Source: Acidimicrobiaceae bacterium | GTDB taxonomy: Bacteria; Actinomycetota; Acidimicrobiia; Acidimicrobiales; RAAP-2 | NCBI GenBank assembly: GCA_025463285.1 | Contig: JAOBWI010000017.1 | Coordinates: 62,001-126,000, forward strand | Direction of reading: 5' to 3' | Length of the DNA: 64,000 bases | Part shown: one piece after another, positions 17,807 through 24,812 of the stretch | How the letters are laid out: each line of letters begins with the position of its first letter | How positions within the stretch are numbered: the stretch's first letter is position 1 | The notes under the pieces: generated by a model | Databases searched by the model: none | Told to the model about the DNA's origin: nothing | What the model saw: the letters and a program-made list of their open reading frames with translations, nothing else | Position numbers and translations under genes: made by a program

Positions 17807-18345
17807 TGATCAAGAAACTCGAGGCCGGCCGGACCGCTTTTCTCCGGGTGAAACTGCACCCCCAAGAACGCGTCGCGACGAACCGCCACCGTGACGCCGT
17901 CCACGCTGGCGATGGCGTCTCGTGAACGCACGGCGTAGGAGTGGGCGAAGTAAAAGGCCTCGCCCCAGGGTTCGACGACGGACCACCCCAGTCGCGGCAC
18001 TCGGGTCTCGTGAAGGCGTACCACCTCCCCCGACAACAGTGCGAGTCCGCTAACGCCACCATCTTCTTCGCTGCGCTCCATAGCGAGCTGCAGCCCTAAG
18101 CAGATGCCGAGGATCGCTCCGCCCTCTTGATTTCGCTCCGTCAGCGCCGACGCCGCACCGGAGCCGTTCAAGTGATCCATCGCGCTTCGCGCCGATCCGA
18201 CGCCGGGCAAGATCACGAACGCCGCCTCGCGAATGGCCTGTGGTTCGCTGGTCACGACGCTCTCACGACCAAGGTGAGTGAGGGCGGCGCGAACGGAGCG
18301 CGTATTGCCCGCTCCGTAGTCCACCACCACCACGACGTCGTTCAC
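17788..18345 (-). CDS. hisH: Imidazole glycerol phosphate synthase, glutaminase subunit
   Basis: Class I glutamine amidotransferase supplying ammonia to HisF. The nucleophile Cys is in GICLGLQ, and the His/Glu pair in QFHPEKSG completes the triad. The N-terminal VDYGAGNTRSVRAAL is typical. At 185 residues it is slightly shorter than the usual 195-210. The start (GTG 18345) overlaps the stop of hisCB by 4 bp. Confidence 0.95.
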   Translation of the reverse strand: MNDVVVVVDYGAGNTRSVRAALTHLGRESVVTSEPQAIREAAFVILPGVGSARSAMDHLNGSGAASALTERNQEGGAILGICLGLQLAMERSEEDGGVSGLALLSGEVVRLHETRVPRLGWSVVEPWGEAFYFAHSYAVRSRDAIASVDGVTVAVRRDAFLGVQFHPEKSGPAGLEFLDQCLSLV

Positions 18346-19859
18346 AGCGATCCCTTAGTCGAGCGCACCAGGTCGCCGCTCTTCGTGAGCGCCTGGGCCA
18401 TCGCGCGGCCGACCGCTTTGAAGGCGGCCTCGGACACGTGGTGGGGGTTCGTGCCACTCGCGCTGACGTGCAGCGTGATGCGCGCCGTTTGGGCCAACGA
18501 CTCAAAGGCGTGGGCCACCATCCCCTCGTCGGGAGTGATCGAAATGTTCGCCGTGGCCCGTCCGGACAGATCGACGACCGCGTGCGCGAGGGACTCGTCC
18601 ATCGGCACCCTCGCTTCGCCGTAGCGCGCGAGTCCCTTTCGATCTCCCAGGGCCAGATCCAGGGCTTCGCCGAAGGTGCGCATCATGTCTTCCACGGTGT
18701 GGTGATTACCGGTTTCTAAGTCGCCGACGCCTTCGAGGCGAAGGTCCATGCCGGCGTGAAAGGCCAGTTGCTGGAGCATGTGATCGTAGAAGCCCGCGCC
18801 GGTACTGACCAGGACGCGGCCCTCGCCGGGCACGCGCAGTCGCACGCTCAACAAGGTCTCGGCGGTGTTTCTCTCGTAGCGAAGATACTGCGCTGGCGGG
18901 GGGGCGTCGAGCAGCACGCTACGCAGCGCGTCGAGCAAGAAGTTGTTGTCGATCTCGTCACGAACGCTGACTCGCAGCCCGCCGGGGTAGGCCCGGGTCA
19001 CCGCGCCGAAGCGCAGCAACTGATCGACGAGCTTCTCGGGGTCGTCCATTGGAATGAACAGGAAGTTGGCGAACGACGGCACGGGCGAAAGCCCGAGAGC
19101 GATCAACTCCTCGGTAAGTCGATCGCGCTCCTTTAACACCGCGGACAGGTCGAGCGGCGTGGAGAGGGCGGCCAGGGCCAAGGCGGCCGAGAGCGACGAA
19201 ATACCGAGCGGCGCTTGACGTGAGGTGATGGCCGCCATCAACTCTGGCGTGGCCAGGGCGTACCCCACCCGGGCGCCGGCGAGCCCGAAGGCCTTGGAAA
19301 ACGTGCGCAGGATGATGACGCCGTCGTCAATTCGGTCCAACGCGTCAACGCCCGCGTACTGGGCGTACGCCTCATCGACCACGATCTGGCCCGGCACGTC
19401 AGGGATCTCGCACATCTCCCCGGTCGGGTTATTGGGTCGACAGACGAAGACGAGGTCGGCTCTGTGCGGGTCGTCAATCAAGGTGGCCCCGGCCATGAGG
19501 GCGGCGTAGCGGTACATCGAGTAGGAAAAGGCGGGCACGGTGGCGATGGTGCCACCCTCGGCGAAGAGGCGCGCCAACAAAATGATGAACTCGTCGCTGC
19601 CCGCACCGAGGGACACTTGGTCCAGATCCACGTCGTGGTGGCGAGCGATCGCTTCGCGCAGCGCCAGGTAACGTCCCCGGTCGTACTCGTTCACGTCGGC
19701 CAGGGCCCGCGCCAACGCCGCCGGCCGGGCGCTGGCGGGAGGTGCGGCCGCGACGTTGCCGTCAAATCGAACAATGGAGCGCGGATCAAGACCCGCGCGC
19801 GCGGCCAGGGCGTCCGTGGACGGGGGCCAGGTGTAGGACTCGAGTATCTCGGGGGTCAT
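18342..19859 (-). CDS. HisC-HisB fusion: histidinol-phosphate aminotransferase / imidazoleglycerol-phosphate dehydratase
   Basis: A single 505-residue frame joins two histidine enzymes. Residues 1 to about 320 are a PLP aminotransferase (HisC), with RPNNPTG, the DEAYAQY block and the Schiff-base lysine in TFSKAFGLAGARVGY. Residues 330-505 are HisB dehydratase, with RNTAETLLSV, STGAGFYDHML, the manganese motifs HHTVED and PHHVSE, VPMDESLA and DLSGR. One position before the first HH, usually DD or similar, reads GN. Both parts look catalytically complete. The linker is only about ten residues and I see no stop or frameshift. Overlaps by 4 bp with hisD and hisH. Confidence 0.93.
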   Translation of the reverse strand: MTPEILESYTWPPSTDALAARAGLDPRSIVRFDGNVAAAPPASARPAALARALADVNEYDRGRYLALREAIARHHDVDLDQVSLGAGSDEFIILLARLFAEGGTIATVPAFSYSMYRYAALMAGATLIDDPHRADLVFVCRPNNPTGEMCEIPDVPGQIVVDEAYAQYAGVDALDRIDDGVIILRTFSKAFGLAGARVGYALATPELMAAITSRQAPLGISSLSAALALAALSTPLDLSAVLKERDRLTEELIALGLSPVPSFANFLFIPMDDPEKLVDQLLRFGAVTRAYPGGLRVSVRDEIDNNFLLDALRSVLLDAPPPAQYLRYERNTAETLLSVRLRVPGEGRVLVSTGAGFYDHMLQQLAFHAGMDLRLEGVGDLETGNHHTVEDMMRTFGEALDLALGDRKGLARYGEARVPMDESLAHAVVDLSGRATANISITPDEGMVAHAFESLAQTARITLHVSASGTNPHHVSEAAFKAVGRAMAQALTKSGDLVRSTKGSL

Positions 19860-20914
19860 CGCCGGGCCGTTGCTTTGTGCGCGATCATGCCTTCGAGTTC
19901 GGCCAGCGCTTCGATGGTGGGAGCCAGTCGCTCGAGACCCTCTTTGGTCACGCGTTGCACGGTGACCGTTTTCATGAAGCCTTCGAGACCGAGTCCCCCG
20001 GTCGACTTAGCCCAGCCTCCGGTGGGCAGAACGTGATTGCCACCGGTGGCGTAGTCGCCGGCGGGCACGGGCGAGTACGGTCCGACGAAGACCGCGCCGG
20101 CGTTGCGAATGCGACCGGCCAGGGACTCCGCGCGCTCGCCCAACAGGGCCACGTGCTCGGCGGCGTAACTCTCGACTTCGGCCAGAGCCGCATCGAGATC
20201 CTCGCCCACCCGCACTACGTAACCCTTGGAGTCGGGACCGTGCTCCATCTGGGCCGCGATCTCTTGGGCGATGAGCGCTTCGTCGACGCCGTCGTCGGCC
20301 ACCACCACAATCTCACTCGGACCGGCCGGCAAGTCGATGGCGACGTCGCGACTGACCAGTAGCTTCGCCGTGTTGACCGCCCCGCTACCGGGGCCAAAGA
20401 TCTTGTCGACCGGCGCGATCGACTCGGTCCCGTAGGCCATCGCCGCGATCGCCTGCGCGCCACCGATGGCCCATACCTCGTCAATGCCCAACAGCGCCGC
20501 GGTGGCGGCGACGGCGGCGGATCCCCTCGGCGGCGTGCAGACCACGATGCGCTCCACGCCCGCCACCTGGGCCGGTACGGCCGTCATGATCAGTGACGAG
20601 ACCAACCCTTTCGGTACGTAGATACCAACCGAGCGAAGTGGCGACCACCGACGTTCGAGGGTCACCCCCGGGGAGACTTCCATCATCAGGTCGCCCGGAC
20701 GCTGGGCCTCGTGCCAGTTTCGCACCGCCTCGGCGGCGGCGAGCACCGCCGCGGTAGGAATGTCGCCGTAGGCCACGGCCCGTTCGGGTTGAGTGGACGT
20801 GGTGGCGTCGAACTTGGCGGACCACTCGCTCAGCGCGGCGTCGCCGCGCTCACGTACGTCGTTCACGATCTCCTCGATCGAGACCGCCGTGTCCGTCTTC
20901 ACGGGCGTACTCAT
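19856..20914 (-). CDS. hisD: Histidinol dehydrogenase, shortened form
   Basis: Last enzyme of the pathway, histidinol to histidine with two NAD. Zinc-site residues are seen in AQMEHGPDS (Gln, His), GDY (Asp) and the C-terminal AH (ELEGMIAHK); the AEH motif matches the catalytic GluHis of PEH. DLPAGPSEI and GPGSGAVNTAK are present. However, at 352 residues it is about 80 shorter than the usual 430. Compared with my recollection of E. coli HisD, about 30 N-terminal residues are missing, and about 35-40 residues between the EHGPDS block and the AEH motif are absent. No in-frame stop interrupts it, so it is likely functional but compact. Confidence 0.88.
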   Translation of the reverse strand: MSTPVKTDTAVSIEEIVNDVRERGDAALSEWSAKFDATTSTQPERAVAYGDIPTAAVLAAAEAVRNWHEAQRPGDLMMEVSPGVTLERRWSPLRSVGIYVPKGLVSSLIMTAVPAQVAGVERIVVCTPPRGSAAVAATAALLGIDEVWAIGGAQAIAAMAYGTESIAPVDKIFGPGSGAVNTAKLLVSRDVAIDLPAGPSEIVVVADDGVDEALIAQEIAAQMEHGPDSKGYVVRVGEDLDAALAEVESYAAEHVALLGERAESLAGRIRNAGAVFVGPYSPVPAGDYATGGNHVLPTGGWAKSTGGLGLEGFMKTVTVQRVTKEGLERLAPTIEALAELEGMIAHKATARR

Positions 20915-21768
20915 GGGACCATCCGTTCAATAGGCAAGGTGAGAATCGAACTCGCGCCGGCCGCTTCCAGTCGTGGCAGCAGGGCCCAAATATCGGCGGC
21001 GGGTACCAGCGCGTGGACCGCCACCACGCCGGGCGTGGCTAGGTCCATGACCGTGGGTGACCCCGCGGTGGGCAGCACCGCGGTCACTTCGGCGAGTCGA
21101 TCTTTGGCAACGTTGCAGAGAAGGTAGCGATTGGCTCGGGCGTTGATCACCGAGCCGAGCACGGTCGTGAGCGTGCGACGAGCTTCAAAGTCTTTGGAGT
21201 TGACGCGACCAATCAGCACCGCCTCGGAGTCAAAGAGGGTGCCTAAGGATCTCAGACCATTCGATCGAAGAGTGCTACCCGTCGAGACCAGGTCGATGAT
21301 CGCGTCAGCGAGTCCCAGGCGTGGCGAGATCTCGACCGATCCGGCCACGGTCACGATCTCGGCACTCACGCCGCGATCGGCCAGGGTCTTGGCGGCGGTG
21401 CGAGGGTGCGAAGTCGCTATACGTCGTCCCTCGAGGTCCTCAATCCGGGTGGCGCTGTCCTCGTTGGAGACGGCCGCCTGTAACGAACAGGCCCCGTAGC
21501 CCAAGTTAAGGAGCACGTCGACGTTGCACTCGCGTTCGTAGATCAGATCGAGCCCGGTGATCCCGCAGTCCACCACGCCGTCTTGGACGTACTCCGGCAC
21601 GTCATCAGCGCGCACGAAGAGTAGATCGATGTCGGCGTTGCGACAGTGGGCCTGCAAGATACGCTCGCCCGGTTCTTGGGGCGAGACGCCGCTCGCTTCG
21701 AGCAGCGCCCACGAGGGTTCGCGCAGTCGTCCCTTGGAAGGTAAGGCCATGGTGAGTCGTCGCGTCAT
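20911..21768 (-). CDS. hisG: ATP phosphoribosyltransferase, long form
   Basis: First enzyme of the pathway, joining ATP and PRPP, usually feedback-inhibited by histidine. The N-terminal catalytic part has MALPSKGRL, the VDCGITGLDLIYE block and DAIIDLVSTGSTLRSNGL. A C-terminal regulatory HisG_C-type domain (about residues 205-285, ending ASSILTLPIERMVP) marks the long, HisZ-independent form. ATG 21768 is chosen because GGGGAGG precedes it and similarity starts there. Its start overlaps the end of the yerC-like regulator gene by 4 bp. Confidence 0.94.
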   Translation of the reverse strand: MTRRLTMALPSKGRLREPSWALLEASGVSPQEPGERILQAHCRNADIDLLFVRADDVPEYVQDGVVDCGITGLDLIYERECNVDVLLNLGYGACSLQAAVSNEDSATRIEDLEGRRIATSHPRTAAKTLADRGVSAEIVTVAGSVEISPRLGLADAIIDLVSTGSTLRSNGLRSLGTLFDSEAVLIGRVNSKDFEARRTLTTVLGSVINARANRYLLCNVAKDRLAEVTAVLPTAGSPTVMDLATPGVVAVHALVPAADIWALLPRLEAAGASSILTLPIERMVP

Positions 21769-22079
21769 GATCGGGCCTCCCCGAGTACCGCACGGTAGCC
21801 ACCTGCTCCGTGGTGCAACCACTGCGCCACCCGCGTGACCGTGGCCGTGGAGGCGCCGGTTCGTCGCGAGATCACGTGGTACGAAATGCCCTCGTCGACC
21901 AGTCGAGCCACCTGGAGCCGCTGGCCCATGGCGTCGAGTTCGTTGGTTGTACAGATATCGCGGAGAAACGCGGCCACCGTCTCGTGGTCGCGCAGGCTGG
22001 CGAAGGCCTCTACCAGCTCATCGAATCGCGTCGCGGTCTCGGGGCTCGCCTCGGCGGGAATTACTTTTCCACTCGTCAT
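21765..22079 (-). CDS. YerC/YecD-family TrpR-like repressor, candidate his regulator
   Basis: Small DNA-binding protein of the TrpR/YerC superfamily, 104 residues. The blocks FLRDICTTNELDAMGQRLQVARLV and the helix-turn-helix GISYHVISRRTGASTATVTRVAQWL are typical of YerC. YerC-type proteins in Firmicutes have been proposed as histidine repressors (HisR). Here it is the first gene of the his operon, overlapping hisG, so autoregulation of the operon and of divergent hisA is a natural inference. The ligand is presumably histidine, but this is not shown. Confidence 0.88.
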   Translation of the reverse strand: MTSGKVIPAEASPETATRFDELVEAFASLRDHETVAAFLRDICTTNELDAMGQRLQVARLVDEGISYHVISRRTGASTATVTRVAQWLHHGAGGYRAVLGEARS

Positions 22080-22109
22080 TCCAATATGCTAATATGCTAG
22101 TTCGCTACT
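22080..22109. promoter_or_regulatory. Compact divergent his promoter with 8-bp tandem repeats
   Basis: Only 30 bp separate the start codons of the YerC-like gene and hisA. They hold two exact copies of AATATGCT (22083 and 22091), followed in the same 8-bp register by AGTTCGCT and ACTATGCA, the last overlapping the hisA start. The stretch is much more AT-rich than its surroundings and contains TATGCT-like -10 hexamers and a CTAG element. There is no room for ribosome sites, so both messages are probably leaderless. Confidence 0.6.
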
Positions 22110-22790
22110 ATGCAAATCATCCCCGCCCTCGACCTGCTCGGCGACGACGCCGTACGCCTGGAACAGGGCGACTACGACCGGGTCCTCTTTCGCCAGCCGC
22201 TGGAGGCATTCATGGGGCGATTGGTGGCGACCAGCCCCAGCCTGATTCACGTGGTGGACCTGCAAGGAGCCCGCGACGGGGCCATACGGCCCGAGGTTAT
22301 TGAGCGCTGTCGCGTCGCCGCTTCGGGCATTCCCCTTCAGGTCTCGGGCGGTATTCGCTCGGTGGGGGCTGCGCGCGACGCTCTCAGCGCGGGTGCGGCG
22401 CGGGTGATCGTGGGCACCGCACTCTGGTCCGACGAGGGGGCCCTTCAAACGTTCGCGGACGCACTGGGCCATCAGCTGGTCGCGGCCATTGACGTCAAAG
22501 ACGGTCGCCTGGGGGTGCGCGGATGGACGAATATCTCTCCAGTCACCGTCGAAGAAGCCCTGGACCGTTCGAGAGCGGCGGGCGTGGTGCGCGTTCACGT
22601 CACCGCCATTGCGCGCGACGGCACGATGAGCGGACCGGATCTCTCGCTCTACGAACAGGCCTGCGCGAGTGGTCTCGCGGTCGTCGCGGCGGGCGGCGTA
22701 CGAGGGGACGACGACGTGGAGGCCCTAGCCCGGGTGGGCTGCGAAGCGGCGGTCATGGGTGTCGGGTATCTGACGCGTCTCAGTCTCTAA
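22110..22790 (+). CDS. hisA: ProFAR isomerase
   Basis: TIM-barrel isomerase of histidine synthesis, 226 residues. Catalytic Asp in IPALDLLG and the second in VAAIDVKDGRLGVRGW; phosphate loops VSGGIRSVGAARD and VAAGGVRG are intact. It is the only his gene of the cluster on the plus strand, divergent from the operon through a 30-bp control region. A dual HisA/TrpF (PriA) role, as in some actinobacteria, cannot be excluded because no trpF is visible here. No ribosome site precedes ATG 22110. Confidence 0.94.
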   Translation: MQIIPALDLLGDDAVRLEQGDYDRVLFRQPLEAFMGRLVATSPSLIHVVDLQGARDGAIRPEVIERCRVAASGIPLQVSGGIRSVGAARDALSAGAARVIVGTALWSDEGALQTFADALGHQLVAAIDVKDGRLGVRGWTNISPVTVEEALDRSRAAGVVRVHVTAIARDGTMSGPDLSLYEQACASGLAVVAAGGVRGDDDVEALARVGCEAAVMGVGYLTRLSL

Positions 22791-22995
22791 CTGGGTGTGT
22801 CCTCACTGATCGCGACTGCAATGCGCAGTGGGGGCGACGCTGAGCGGACCATGTCATACTCCAGTGATCTGAGCGATGAAGTGGACGCTGTGAGAGCGGC
22901 TGTTCAGCGTGCCGAGCAAGCGGGCCTCAGCGCGCCCGGACCCGGCGTTGAACGTGGACGCGATGCTCTCCTTCTCTCACGCCGGACGTCGATAG

Positions 22996-23427
22996 TTAGC
23001 CAGCGCAGACCGCGCAGCGCCCCAGAACAGCGAAGTGCCGAGGGTCGATGACGAAGTGGTACTCACGAGCCGCGGCGTCGGTGAGTTCGCTGAAGAACGC
23101 TTCGGGCGCCTCGAGAGTCCCGCCGCACACTTCGCACACCAGGTGACCGTGTGTTTCGGAGGCCAAGTGGTACGTCGCGGGTCCGTGGCCAAGGTGGGCG
23201 TGCACCACGACACCGAGACGTTCGAGTTCATCCAAGTTGCGATAGATGGTGGAGAGGTGCACGTCCGGCGCGACGCGTTGCACCACTTCGGCTAACTCTT
23301 CGGCGGTGCGGTGGGGGCCCTCGTCAAAGAGGCACCGCAGGAGAATACGCCTCGAGGTGGTGGCCCGACCCCCGCTTTCGCGCAGCAGATCGAGCACTTT
23401 TTCGACACGATCAGTGCTTTCTGTCAT
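22996..23427 (-). CDS. Fur-family metalloregulator (Zur/Nur-like)
   Basis: Winged-helix ferric-uptake-regulator family repressor, about 143 residues. DNA-recognition block VHLSTIYRNLDELERLGVV is followed by the dimerisation domain with metal ligands HGHLVCEVCGG and a second Cys pair in CAVC at the C-terminus (structural zinc). The GHGPATYHL segment is typical of actinobacterial Zur/Nur-type proteins. It is divergent from a nickel/cobalt transporter, so nickel (Nur) sensing is a reasonable guess, zinc or iron being alternatives. The start is uncertain: AAGGAG touches ATG 23427, and another ATG lies at 23469. Confidence 0.87.
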   Translation of the reverse strand: MTESTDRVEKVLDLLRESGGRATTSRRILLRCLFDEGPHRTAEELAEVVQRVAPDVHLSTIYRNLDELERLGVVVHAHLGHGPATYHLASETHGHLVCEVCGGTLEAPEAFFSELTDAAAREYHFVIDPRHFAVLGRCAVCAG

Positions 23428-23562
23428 CTCCTTCGTCGTCGGTGACGAATGGGAGGAGGGTGATCTCATGGTGACAGATTACCTACCTTCCTGCGCTCTG
23501 GGCGTTCTTGCGTCCAGTTCGTATTTATGACAGTATTTGCGGGTCAACCCGGAGGAGACGCC

Positions 23563-23619
23563 ATGAACGCCGTTCCCCTTTGTCGACCCCCCTACCGGAC
23601 GGCCGCGCTGTGGCGATAG
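23563..23619 (+). CDS. Leader ORF, 18 codons, overlapping the NiCoT start
   Basis: A strong GGAGGAG ribosome site (23551-23557) precedes ATG 23563, which encodes MNAVPLCRPPYRTAALWR and stops at TAG 23617-23619. The G of that stop is also the first base of the GTG start of the nickel/cobalt transporter (TAGTG). The transporter GTG has no ribosome site of its own, so it probably depends on termination-reinitiation from this leader. An alternative is a one-base frameshift joining the two frames. Confidence 0.55.
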   Translation: MNAVPLCRPPYRTAALWR

Positions 23620-24809
23620 TGGAGCGGCCCGCGTCGCTCGGGCGCATGGAGTCGTTTAAATCCTCGCTCAGTCCCGACGACTGGCGCCGCACCCGCTGGA
23701 TGTTCGGTTCGATCCTGGCGCTACACGTCATCGGTTTTGGAATCTTCATTCTCTTCGTGGTCCCGGGGCACTACAAGGGACTCGGCATTGGCGTGAGCGT
23801 TCTGGCCTACACCCTGGGCTCACGGCACGCCTTTGACGCCGATCACATCTCGGCGATCGATAACACCACGCGCAAACTCATGAACGACCGACAGAACGTG
23901 CCCGGTGCGCGACGCCCACTCAGCGTGGGTTACTGGTTCTCACTGGGACACTCCACCATCGTGGTGGCCATTGGGGTGGGCATCGTGGTGGCCGAGAAGG
24001 CCGTGTACCGCGCCGTCTCGCACCAGAGTTCCGGTCTCGAGCAGTTCGGCGGAGTCTTCGGCACCATCGTGTCGGCCACCTTCCTTTTTCTCATCGCGGC
24101 GCTCAACATCGTGATCTTGGTGGGCATCGTGAAAGTGTTTAACTCCATGCGCCACGGCAGCTACGACGAGGCCGAGCTCGAACGCCAGCTCAACAACCGC
24201 GGCATGATGTTTCGCTTCTTTGGCAAGTGGATGACGTCGATCACCAAGGAGTGGCAGATGTACCCGGTGGGTGTGGTCTTCGGACTGGGCTTTGACACCG
24301 CCACCGAGGTCGTGCTCATCGCCACCACCGCTCTTCTGGCGGCCAAGGCTCTGCCCTGGTATTCAATCATGTGTCTGCCCATTCTCTTCACCGCCGGTAT
24401 GTCGCTGCTCGACACCCTGGACGGCTGCTTCATGAACTTCGCCTACGGCTGGGCGTTTTTCAATCCGGTGCGCAAGATCTACTACAACCTGGCCATCACG
24501 GGCCTGTCGATTGCTATCTGTTTCATCGTCGGCGCCATTGAGGTTCTGGGATTGTTGCCCCATGAGTTGCACTGGCGCGGACAGTTCTGGCGGGTCATGG
24601 AGCATTTCAACATCAACACCGCGGGCTACATCATCGTGGGTCTCTTCATCGTCACCTGGGGTGGGGCCATGCTGATCTGGCGCTACGCCCACGTGGAAGA
24701 AAGGTGGGGCCGCAACCTCCAAGCCGCGTCGGAGTCGGCCTCTCCCCTCGGCGCCGCTCAGTACTGGTTCTCCGACATGGCTCCCCCACTAGAGGCTCCC
24801 TTCGACTGA
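23619..24809 (+). CDS. NiCoT-family nickel/cobalt transporter
   Basis: HoxN/NixA-type permease with eight predicted membrane segments, 396 residues from GTG 23619. The signature metal motif in segment 2 is HAFDADHI, within GSRHAFDADHISAIDNTTRKLM; other blocks are SLGHSTIVV, GLGFDTATEV and MSLLDTLDGCFM. These determine Ni/Co uptake in the family. The frame is open upstream to 23508, but GTG 23619, coupled to the leader ORF, is the best-supported start. Divergence from a Fur-family gene suggests metal-dependent repression. No urease or hydrogenase gene is in the window to indicate the user of nickel. Confidence 0.93.
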   Translation: MERPASLGRMESFKSSLSPDDWRRTRWMFGSILALHVIGFGIFILFVVPGHYKGLGIGVSVLAYTLGSRHAFDADHISAIDNTTRKLMNDRQNVPGARRPLSVGYWFSLGHSTIVVAIGVGIVVAEKAVYRAVSHQSSGLEQFGGVFGTIVSATFLFLIAALNIVILVGIVKVFNSMRHGSYDEAELERQLNNRGMMFRFFGKWMTSITKEWQMYPVGVVFGLGFDTATEVVLIATTALLAAKALPWYSIMCLPILFTAGMSLLDTLDGCFMNFAYGWAFFNPVRKIYYNLAITGLSIAICFIVGAIEVLGLLPHELHWRGQFWRVMEHFNINTAGYIIVGLFIVTWGGAMLIWRYAHVEERWGRNLQAASESASPLGAAQYWFSDMAPPLEAPFD

Positions 24810-24812
24810 GCC

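Noticed and set aside
22851..23051. Small plus-strand frame after hisA (starting MSYSSDLSDEVDAVRAAV)
   Set aside because: Weak ribosome site, runs into the 3' end of the Fur-family gene and becomes Arg/Ser-rich. A short real peptide is possible but unsupported.
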